NCBI GenBank assembly: GCA_002405485.1
Contig: DHLW01000149.1
Span: 8,280-18,769, forward strand
Reading direction: 5' to 3'
From: Phycisphaerales bacterium UBA4658
GTDB taxonomy: Bacteria > Planctomycetota > Phycisphaerae > Phycisphaerales > UBA1924
Length of the DNA stretch: 10,490 bases
In this document: positions 6,286 to 10,490 of the stretch, piece after piece
Position numbering within the stretch: position 1 is the first letter of the stretch
Layout: the number at the start of each line of letters is the position of its first letter
Position numbers and translations under genes: made by a program
The notes under the pieces: generated by a model
Seen by the model: the letters and a program-made list of their open reading frames with translations, nothing else
Databases searched by the model: none
Told to the model about the DNA's origin: nothing

Positions 6286-6830
6286 TACTTCCGCTCCTCC
6301 AGGCCGATGGTGATGTGCGCCATGCGCTTGATGATCGGATGCGCCCGCCCACGGTCCTTGGGCTGGAATCGCTTGATCCGCGGGCCGTCGGTCACCGTCG
6401 ACCGCGTGACGACCAGCGACTCGATGTTCGCCTCGACGCTCTGAGCGTCGGCCAGCGCCGAGCTCAACGCCTTCTTCACGTCCACCGCCGCACGCTTGGT
6501 CGTGAACGTCAGCAGATTCAACGCCGTCTCGACCTTCTTCCCGCGGATCAGGTCGATGATCAGCTTCGCCTTCCGCGGGGAGCCGCGATGGTGCCGGTAG
6601 ATGCACTCGAACACCGCGATGTCCGTCACCGGCACGCCCACCGCCTGGGCCAGGGCCAGCACGTCCGCTCGCTTGCACCGCGGGTGATCGCTCCCGCGCA
6701 TCCAGTTCCCCACCGCCGAGATCGCCCGCGATCCCGTCAGCCCGGTGCGCTCCACGGCCTGGGCGAGCTGCTCGATGCTCACGCCCTTGGCCTCGGCGAT
6801 GGTCTTGAGTTTCGGTCCGTTGAGTCTCAC
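6285..6830 (-). CDS. rplV: 50S ribosomal protein L22 fused to an N-terminal helix-turn-helix-like domain
   Basis: L22 binds 23S rRNA and its long beta-hairpin lines the peptide exit tunnel. Residues about 72-181 form a complete L22, 110 residues like E. coli: RHHRGSPRKAKLIIDLIRGK (79-98), LSSALADAQ (122-130), the hairpin region DGPRIKRFQPKDRGRAH (148-164) and the end KRMAHITIGLEER. In front lies a 71-residue domain absent from ordinary L22. Its pattern resembles XRE/Cro HTH proteins: KLKTIAEAKGVSIEQLAQAV (7-26), then AISAVGNWMRGSDHP (36-50), where W and G recall the recognition-helix signature, and ADVLALAQAVGVPVTDI (55-71). The start is GTG at 6830, with a near-perfect AGGAGG 7 bases ahead. 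No ribosome site is visible at the domain junction, so the fusion is most likely translated whole. The HTH call is by eye. Confidence 0.95.
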   Translation of the reverse strand: MRLNGPKLKTIAEAKGVSIEQLAQAVERTGLTGSRAISAVGNWMRGSDHPRCKRADVLALAQAVGVPVTDIAVFECIYRHHRGSPRKAKLIIDLIRGKKVETALNLLTFTTKRAAVDVKKALSSALADAQSVEANIESLVVTRSTVTDGPRIKRFQPKDRGRAHPIIKRMAHITIGLEERK

Positions 6831-6841
6831 TGGTGATCCTC

Positions 6842-6865
6842 CTCGCGATGCTGCACAGCCGCGAG
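6842..6865 (-). promoter_or_regulatory. Stem-loop touching the rplV Shine-Dalgarno
   Basis: On the coding strand CTCGCG and CGCGAG form an outer stem, with inner GCT/AGC pairs, a 4-base GUGC loop and a 2-base bulge: about 9 bp in 24 bases. The 3' arm ends in GAG and runs straight into the AGGAGG of the HTH-L22 gene, so the fold would shield the 5' edge of the ribosome site. It is a candidate translational operator. The structure is visible in the sequence; regulation is inferred. Confidence 0.5.
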
Positions 6866-6882
6866 TTGATGTGTGCCTGATC

Positions 6883-7200
6883 TCACTTCTTCGCCGCCGG
6901 CGCCGGTGCGCCCGACGACTCGCCGCCCTCGATGCCTTCCTTCTTGTTCGTGTGCCCGCGGAACGTTCGCGTGTTGGCGAACTCCCCGAGCTTGTGACCC
7001 ACCATGTCCTCGGTCACGAACACGTCCAGAAACGTCTTGCCGTTGTGCACCTTGAACGTGTGCCCGACAAACTCCGGCACGATCGTGCACGCACGACGCC
7101 ACGTCTTGAGCGCCTCGCGCTTGCCCATCTGGTTGAGCTTCTCAACCCGCCGGTACAACCGCTCGTCGACAAACGGACCTTTCTTGCTGCTGCGGCTCAT
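6883..7200 (-). CDS. rpsS: 30S ribosomal protein S19
   Basis: S19 sits in the 30S head with S13 and contacts the 50S central protuberance. The 105-residue protein shows the conserved [14 protein letters not shown] (2-15), [23 protein letters not shown] (33-55) and [23 protein letters not shown] (61-83). The last 15-18 residues form a Gly/Ser/Ala/Pro tail beyond the usual end (about 92 residues). The ATG at 7200 matches the family start and is preceded by AGGAAG at a good distance. That site overlaps the last unit of heptamer array C. The gene lies between rplB and rplV as expected. Confidence 0.98.
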   Translation of the reverse strand: MSRSSKKGPFVDERLYRRVEKLNQMGKREALKTWRRACTIVPEFVGHTFKVHNGKTFLDVFVTEDMVGHKLGEFANTRTFRGHTNKKEGIEGGESSGAPAPAAKK

Positions 7201-7212
7201 GTTCGCTTTCTT

Positions 7213-7240
7213 CCTGCTGCCCGGTGCCTCGTGCCCAGTG
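7213..7240. repeat. Heptamer tandem array C (4 x 7 bp), rplB-rpsS spacer
   Basis: Plus-strand units are CCTGCTG, CCCGGTG, CCTCGTG, CCCAGTG, again exactly 28 bp. On the coding strand these read CACTGGG, CACGAGG, CACCGGG, CAGCAGG, and the last unit supplies the AGG of the rpsS ribosome site. It occupies over half of the 53-base spacer. Confidence 0.75.
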
Positions 7241-7253
7241 CTGCTCTACACGA

Positions 7254-8111
7254 TCAGTGCTTCTGCCCGTACCGCTTGCTCACGCGACGCCGGATGATCA
7301 TCTTCCCCGACGCCTTCTTCGGATCTCGCGTGTTCCCGCCCTTGGCCCCGACGCCCGTCGGTCCGACCGGCGGCCGGTTGCCCTTGCTGCGTCCCGAACC
7401 GCCGCCCAGCGGGTGCGCGTTGTGGCTCTTGGCCACGCCACGCGTGATCGGCCGGAATCCCATGTGCCGCGCCAGACCCGCCTTGCCCAGACGACGATTG
7501 ATGTGGTCCGGATTGCCCGTCTGCCCGATCGTCCCGCGGCAGTCCAGGTGCACCCGGCGAACTTCCCCGCTGGGAAGCTGCAGCGTCGCGTAATCGCCTT
7601 CCTTGTTCATCAGCCGAGCAAACGTCCCCGCCGAACGGCACATCTGCGCGCCCTTGCCCGGAACCATCTCCACGCAGTGCACGTCCAGACCTGTCGGAAT
7701 GTCCCGCAGACGCATGTTGTTCCCGACGTTCGGATCCACCGCCTCGGTCCCGCTGGACATGAGCGTCGATCCAACCTTCAGGTTCGACGGCGCGATGATG
7801 TACCGCTTCACACCGTCGGCATACGCAAGCAACGCGATGTGCGCCGAACGGTTCGGGTCGTACTCGATCCCCACGACCTTCGCCGCCTGACCGTCACGAT
7901 CCGCCCGACGAAAATCGATCACCCGGTACAGCCGCTTGGCGCCGTTGCTCCGGCCTCGGACCGTGATCTTCCCGTGATGGTTCCGACCCGCGGCCCGCTG
8001 CAGCGGCTCCACCAGCGTCTTCTCCGGGCGCTTCTTGGTCACCTCGGCGTGCGCGTTCACCGACGCGAATCGGCGCCCGGCGCTGGTCGGCTTGTATTGC
8101 TTGATCGGCAT
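7254..8111 (-). CDS. rplB: 50S ribosomal protein L2
   Basis: L2 is a primary 23S rRNA-binding protein needed for subunit association and for a proper peptidyl-transferase centre. The 285-residue protein (usual about 275) starts MPIKQYKPTSAGRRF. It has the OB-fold and SH3-like RNA-binding domains with GRNHHGKITVRGRSNGAKR (42-60), YRVIDFRR (62-69), GIEYDPNRSAHIALLAYADG (81-100) and the C-terminal loop RGVAKSHNAHPLGGGSGRSK (224-243). The conserved His before Pro (His233) in the peptidyl-transferase-facing loop is present; the next position, often His in bacteria, is Leu235. AGGA lies about 10 bases before the ATG, inside the end of heptamer array B. The gene follows rplW by 45 bases. Confidence 0.98.
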   Translation of the reverse strand: MPIKQYKPTSAGRRFASVNAHAEVTKKRPEKTLVEPLQRAAGRNHHGKITVRGRSNGAKRLYRVIDFRRADRDGQAAKVVGIEYDPNRSAHIALLAYADGVKRYIIAPSNLKVGSTLMSSGTEAVDPNVGNNMRLRDIPTGLDVHCVEMVPGKGAQMCRSAGTFARLMNKEGDYATLQLPSGEVRRVHLDCRGTIGQTGNPDHINRRLGKAGLARHMGFRPITRGVAKSHNAHPLGGGSGRSKGNRPPVGPTGVGAKGGNTRDPKKASGKMIIRRRVSKRYGQKH

Positions 8112-8121
8112 AGCTGTCTTT

Positions 8122-8149
8122 CCTCGTGCCCAGTTCCCGGTGCCCAGTG
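8122..8149. repeat. Heptamer tandem array B (4 x 7 bp), rplW-rplB spacer
   Basis: Plus-strand units are CCTCGTG, CCCAGTT, CCCGGTG, CCCAGTG, exactly 28 bp. On the coding strand they read CACTGGG, CACCGGG, AACTGGG, CACGAGG, and the last unit runs into AA to give the rplB ribosome site. Three of the four units match units of array C, so the two arrays are clearly related. Confidence 0.75.
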
Positions 8150-8156
8150 ACCGCCC

Positions 8157-8432
8157 TTAGAACAACTCGATCTTCATGCCCTTCTTCAGACGCACGATCG
8201 CCGTCTTGGTCGTCGGCATCTGCACCAGGCCGTACTTCATCCGGCGGAACTTCCCGCGACGAGTCAGCGTGTTGATCTTCTCGACCTTCACCTTGTACAG
8301 CGACTCCACCGCGGACTTGATGTCCGTCTTGCTCGCCCGTGGATCCACCTCGAAGGTGTACCGGTCCAGCTCCATCGCCGCCGTCCCCTTCTCAGTCACC
8401 AGCGGACGCTTGATCACGTAGTGCGATTCCAT
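8157..8432 (-). CDS. rplW: 50S ribosomal protein L23
   Basis: L23 lies at the exit-tunnel opening and is the main docking site for trigger factor and SRP. The 91-residue protein carries the usual order: YVIKRPLVTEKGT (5-17), YTFEVDPRASKTDIKSAVESLYKVKVEKINTL (25-56, the helix and strand holding the family signature), then the RRGKFRRMKYGLVQ extension (58-71) and KTAIVRLKKGMKIELF at the end. A strong AAGGAGGT ribosome site sits inside the end of rplD, and the rplD stop is only three bases before this ATG. The two genes are therefore very likely coupled. Confidence 0.98.
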   Translation of the reverse strand: MESHYVIKRPLVTEKGTAAMELDRYTFEVDPRASKTDIKSAVESLYKVKVEKINTLTRRGKFRRMKYGLVQMPTTKTAIVRLKKGMKIELF

Positions 8433-8435
8433 GGC

Positions 8436-9119
8436 TTACGCGACCTCCTTCTTGCGGCCGAGCGGACTCACCTTGGCCTCCTTGGTGATCTGGCTCGACG
8501 GACCAGCGAGATACGCCGCCAGATCCGCCTTCGAGATCACCAGGTACCGGTGGTTCAGAAGCTCGAACGCCGTGAGCTGCGTCGGCGGAACCAGCGTCAC
8601 CGACTCCACGTTCCGGGCGCTCCGGCGAATCGACTCGTTCTCCGGCGGCACCGCCACCAGAGCCGTGTGATCCACCTTCAACGCCTCCAGAAACTCCACG
8701 AATGCCTTGGTCTTGGGCTCGCTCATGCTCAGCCCGTCCACCACCCGCACCTCGTTGTCGATGAGCTTCGCCAGGAGCGCGTTCAGATTCGCCTTCCGGC
8801 GCATCTTCTTCGGCATGTCCTTGCGATAGTCCTCGGCGTCACGCTGCTTCGCGTGCGCGTGCGACCCGCCGCGGAACTGCGGAACCTTCTTGTCGCCGTG
8901 ACGAGCGCGGCCCGTGCCCTTCTGCTTGTACAGCTTCTTGGTCGAGCCCTCGACGTTGTGCCGGTTGAGCGTCTTGGACGTTCCCACGCGACGATTCGCG
9001 TGATACATCACGTACGCCTGCTTGATCAGCGAGGGATTCACCTCGCCGCCAAGCTTCTCCGCGTCGATGGCAAGCTTGCCAACCTCGACGCCCTTCATGT
9101 TCAAGACGGGGACATCCAT
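8436..9119 (-). CDS. rplD: 50S ribosomal protein L4
   Basis: L4 binds 23S rRNA domain I and its long loop reaches the tunnel constriction; in E. coli it also represses the S10 operon through its leader RNA. The 227-residue protein starts MDVPVLNMKG. It shows YVMYHANRRVGT (36-47), the loop base KKLYKQKGTGRARHGD (61-76), and MPKKMRRKANLNALLAKL (102-119), then the Rossmann-like C-domain with VVDGL (126-130) and a Lys-rich tail. The loop segment 77-101 reads differently from the common GGGVAFGPKPRDY pattern (SHAHAKQRDAEDYRKD, residues 86-101). The start at 9119 has GAGG 9 bases ahead; 14 further in-frame codons upstream lack family support. It is preceded by a long structured spacer, which is unusual within this operon. 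Confidence 0.97.
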   Translation of the reverse strand: MDVPVLNMKGVEVGKLAIDAEKLGGEVNPSLIKQAYVMYHANRRVGTSKTLNRHNVEGSTKKLYKQKGTGRARHGDKKVPQFRGGSHAHAKQRDAEDYRKDMPKKMRRKANLNALLAKLIDNEVRVVDGLSMSEPKTKAFVEFLEALKVDHTALVAVPPENESIRRSARNVESVTLVPPTQLTAFELLNHRYLVISKADLAAYLAGPSSQITKEAKVSPLGRKKEVA

Positions 9120-9149
9120 CGTGTCGTACCTCGTCCGACGCCTTCCAAA

Positions 9150-9177
9150 CCCCGCGACCACTCGGTCGCTACCGGGG
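9150..9177 (-). promoter_or_regulatory. Hairpin P2 just upstream of rplD
   Basis: GCGACC and GGTCGC pair perfectly with a 4-base loop, extended by CCCC/GGGG across a 4-base bulge on one side, for 10 bp in all. On the coding strand it is followed by TTTGG, too short a T-run for a confident terminator. It ends 31 bases before the rplD start codon. Confidence 0.5.
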
Positions 9178-9178
9178 C

Positions 9179-9202
9179 GGAACGGAACAAATGTCCCGTT
9201 CC
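9179..9202 (-). promoter_or_regulatory. Hairpin P1 upstream of rplD
   Basis: On the coding strand GGAACGGGAC pairs with GTTCCGTTCC around an ATTT loop, giving 10 continuous pairs of which one is G-U. On the plus strand the same position would be an A-C mismatch, so the fold favours RNA from the rplD-coding strand. One base separates it from hairpin P2. Confidence 0.55.
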
Positions 9203-9225
9203 CGAAGCTCCTCGCCTATCCGGAC

Positions 9226-9284
9226 TCGTGCCTGTTGTTGTCGGCACGACCCCGGAATCGACTCGGCATCCTCTTCGTCGTGCC
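9226..9284 (-). promoter_or_regulatory. Three-segment alternative pairing in the rplD leader
   Basis: On the coding strand, segment 1 (9284-9277, GGCACGAC), segment 2 (9250-9243, GTCGTGCC) and segment 3 (9232-9226, GGCACGA) occur in order. Segment 2 can pair perfectly with either 1 (8 bp) or 3 (7 bp), but not both. Such exclusive pairing is the usual basis of attenuators and riboswitch-like leaders. Function is inferred. Confidence 0.45.
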
Positions 9285-9372
9285 CGAGACACTCCCGGAC
9301 GCGACGCTGAACAGCTGTTCTCGCCCGCTGGTTTCGATCGACTCCCGAGAGTCTCCCGACCTTGCGAGCCCG

Positions 9373-9402
9373 CCGACCGGGTCTGCTTCACCCGACCGTC
9401 GG
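9373..9402 (-). promoter_or_regulatory. Bulged hairpin early in the rplC-rplD spacer
   Basis: CCGAC/GTCGG and CGGGT/ACCCG pair in register around a 7-base loop with a 3-base bulge on one arm, giving 10 bp. It lies about 65 bases after the rplC stop. It has no T-run and is not a terminator. Confidence 0.45.
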
Positions 9403-9413
9403 AACCATCCTCA

Positions 9414-9437
9414 CCCCATCCCCGTCATCCCAACCCC
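9414..9437 (-). promoter_or_regulatory. Predicted G-quadruplex after rplC
   Basis: On the coding strand the runs are G4, TT, G3, ATGAC, G4, AT, G4, with loops of 2, 5 and 2 bases. This fits the standard G-quadruplex rule and lies about 30 bases downstream of the rplC stop codon, at the head of the rplD leader. Confidence 0.5.
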
Positions 9438-9468
9438 GATTCATCCACACGCCTCCAAGGTTCCGGCC

Positions 9469-10161
9469 TTACTTGGCCGCCGCCTCGGCGAGCTTCTTCT
9501 GCTTGCTCCGGTTCAGCCGGGTGCTCACCCGCACCGCGACGATCCCGTTGTTCGCCCCGGGCACCGGACCCTTGACCAGGATCAGGTTCTGGGCCGCGTC
9601 GATCCGGACCACGTCCAGCGACCGCACCGTCACCCGCGCATCGCCCATGTGCCCCGCCATCCGCTTGCCCTTCTTCAGACCGCCGCCAAAGCCGCGGTTC
9701 GAGCACAGGCCGCCGATCGAGCCCGGCGAGCGGTGCTTTCGCTCGGTTCCGTGGCTGGCGAACATGCCCTTGAAGTTGTGGCGCTTCATCACGCCCTGGA
9801 AGCCCTTGCCCTTGCTCCGCCCCGTCACATCCACATACTTCTGGTCGCCCAGGGCCTCAACGGTGATCGATTGACCAACCGTGAACTCGCCGAGCTTCTT
9901 GGCGTCGACCTTGAACTCCCGGTGCACGCGCTTCGGGGTCGTCCCCGCCTTGGCATCGTGACCGATCTGCGGAATCGTCGCCCGCCGAACCTTCTTCTCG
10001 CCCCACCCGATCTGCACCGCGGAGTAGCCATCCTTCTCCGCCGTCCGCAACTGCGTGACCACGCACGGACCGCACTCGATCACGGTCACGGGAATGCTCG
10101 CGCCACCCTCGCCGAAGATGCGCGTCATGCCGAGTTTCTTGCCAAGCAGTGTCAGAGCCAT
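9469..10161 (-). CDS. rplC: 50S ribosomal protein L3 with altered tip loop
   Basis: L3 is an early 23S rRNA-binding protein whose central extension reaches the peptidyl-transferase centre. The 230-residue protein starts [16 protein letters not shown] and shows [22 protein letters not shown] (109-130), HRSPGSIG (143-150), [22 protein letters not shown] (164-185), and ends with [15 protein letters not shown] plus a Lys/Ala tail. The tip between GSIG and KGKRMAG is 13 residues (151-163, [13 protein letters not shown]) where E. coli has 9 (QNQTPGKVF). The Gln that PrmB methylates there is absent. The frame is open 55 codons further upstream, but the family start is at 10161. The ribosome site is weak (AGGG about 13 bases away). 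Confidence 0.97.
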   Translation of the reverse strand: MALTLLGKKLGMTRIFGEGGASIPVTVIECGPCVVTQLRTAEKDGYSAVQIGWGEKKVRRATIPQIGHDAKAGTTPKRVHREFKVDAKKLGEFTVGQSITVEALGDQKYVDVTGRSKGKGFQGVMKRHNFKGMFASHGTERKHRSPGSIGGLCSNRGFGGGLKKGKRMAGHMGDARVTVRSLDVVRIDAAQNLILVKGPVPGANNGIVAVRVSTRLNRSKQKKLAEAAAK

Positions 10162-10199
10162 GCGTTCAACCAAACCCTTCTGCCGATCGCACCGTGCTC

Positions 10200-10213
10200 C
10201 GGGCCCTGGCCCG
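10200..10213 (-). promoter_or_regulatory. Short GC hairpin in the rplC leader
   Basis: CGGGC and GCCCG pair around a 4-base loop, about 40 bases upstream of the rplC start. It is GC-rich and short; function is unknown. No convincing promoter was recognised in the 172-base rpsJ-rplC spacer. Confidence 0.3.
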
Positions 10214-10263
10214 CGGTGGTCGACGCTTCTTGCCAAGGCAGAGGAAGCCAGTGTCTCCAGAGA

Positions 10264-10291
10264 TCCGAATCCCGAAACCCGATTCCCGAAA
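10264..10291. repeat. Heptamer tandem array D (4 x 7 bp), rpsJ-rplC spacer
   Basis: Plus-strand units are TCCGAAT, CCCGAAA, CCCGATT, CCCGAAA, once more exactly four units in 28 bp. The unit sequence (CCCGAWW) differs from arrays A-C but the length and copy number agree. It partly overlaps the T-rich tail of the terminator after rpsJ. Confidence 0.7.
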
Positions 10292-10319
10292 ACAAACGCC
10301 CCGCGCTCTCGCGCGGGGC
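10288..10319 (-). terminator. Intrinsic terminator after rpsJ
   Basis: On the coding strand GCCCCGCGC and GCGCGGGGC form a perfect 9-bp stem with a GAGA (GNRA-type) loop, followed by GTTTGTTTTC, which has seven T in nine bases. The stem begins 14 bases after the rpsJ stop. The reverse orientation has no T-run, so it acts on the minus strand. It implies that at least part of transcription ends after rpsJ and that rplC needs read-through or its own promoter. Confidence 0.8.
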
Positions 10320-10333
10320 CGTCCAATCACTTC

Positions 10334-10490
10334 TTATGCGCTCGCCTTGATCTTCACGAACACGCCTGCAGGAACGACCAGGCGATTGAGCGCCTCCACC
10401 GTCCGCGCGTTGGGCTCGATGATGTCGATGCTCCGCTTGTGCGTCCGCTCCTCGACCTGCTCGCGGGACTTCTTGTCCACGTGCGGCGAG
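10334..10490 (-). CDS. rpsJ: 30S ribosomal protein S10, C-terminal half
   Basis: S10 is a small-subunit head protein that also acts as NusE in transcription antitermination. The last 51 residues are in the window; the N-terminus lies beyond the right edge. They match the family closely: [20 protein letters not shown] (1-20 of the fragment; the usual SPHVNKKSREQFE-type stretch), [17 protein letters not shown], and the end [13 protein letters not shown] with a TAA stop. The following terminator suggests it may close an upstream (str-type) unit rather than open the S10 operon as in E. coli. Confidence 0.96.
   Translation of the reverse strand, partial: SPHVDKKSREQVEERTHKRSIDIIEPNARTVEALNRLVVPAGVFVKIKASA

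Larger units (their letters stand above)
9120..9468 (-). promoter_or_regulatory. 349-base structured spacer (candidate leader) between rplC and rplD
   Basis: This is the longest gene-free stretch in the window. It holds no convincing gene: the one 96-codon minus-strand frame across it resembles nothing and overlaps rplD out of frame. On the coding strand it carries, in order, a G-quadruplex motif (9437-9414), a bulged 10-bp hairpin (9402-9373), a 12-base palindrome (9320-9309), three mutually pairing segments (9284-9226), and two hairpins stacked one base apart (9202-9150), which end 31 bases before the rplD start. No clear -35/-10 promoter was found. The layout resembles an attenuator or autoregulatory leader; that is inference. 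Confidence 0.55.

Noticed and set aside
5532..8149. Heptamer arrays considered as a CRISPR array
   Set aside because: Units are 7 bp, directly tandem without spacers, and the arrays lie in different operon gaps; this is not CRISPR architecture.
9150..9177. Hairpin P2 considered as an intrinsic terminator
   Set aside because: Only three T follow the stem, so it is listed as a leader hairpin and not as a terminator.
9101..9391. 96-codon minus-strand frame in the rplC-rplD spacer
   Set aside because: The translation is Arg/Ser/Gly-rich with no family resemblance, overlaps the rplD start out of frame, and crosses several inverted repeats better explained as RNA structure.
10162..10326. 55-codon upstream extension of the rplC frame
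   Set aside because: It runs through the terminator tail and heptamer array D and is not L3-like; the family start [16 protein letters not shown] is at 10161.

Overview
This window is the central part of a bacterial S10-spc ribosomal protein cluster. Every gene is on the minus strand, so transcription runs from high to low coordinates. The order is the tail of rpsJ, then rplC, rplD, rplW, rplB, rpsS, rplV, rpsC, rplP, rpmC, rpsQ, rplN, rplX, rplE, rpsN, rpsH, rplF, rplR, rpsE and the first codons of rplO. That is 18 complete genes and two cut by the window edges. GC content is high. Most genes are separated by 40 to 350 bases rather than packed tightly. The rplO start (MMIHDIT), the loose spacing and the Ala/Lys/Gly-rich tails suggest a planctomycete-like bacterium, possibly Phycisphaerae; this is an inference from style and not a proven placement.

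Layout along the direction of transcription: rpsJ (10490-10334) is followed 14 bases later by a convincing intrinsic terminator, so it may be the last gene of an upstream unit. rplC is followed by a 349-base gene-free spacer rich in hairpins that leads into rplD. L4, the rplD product, is the known autoregulator of the S10 operon in E. coli. rplW, rplB, rpsS, rplV and rpsC follow. rplV encodes L22 with an extra N-terminal domain of about 70 residues that looks like an XRE/Cro-type helix-turn-helix, and its Shine-Dalgarno site lies at the foot of a stem-loop. The rest is the usual L16-L29-S17-L14-L24-L5-S14-S8-L6-L18-S5 series. rpmD (L30) is missing between rpsE and rplO, where a G-rich spacer with a predicted G-quadruplex sits instead.

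The products are primary-binding and assembly proteins of both ribosomal subunits and have no role outside translation that the sequence reveals. The unusual content lies in four places: the HTH-L22 fusion; a short S14 that has lost three of its four zinc cysteines; a remodelled tip loop in L3; and the spacers. Four spacers each carry exactly four tandem heptamers (28 bp), and others carry hairpins and G-quadruplex motifs. No mobile element, CRISPR array, tRNA or rRNA gene was seen.
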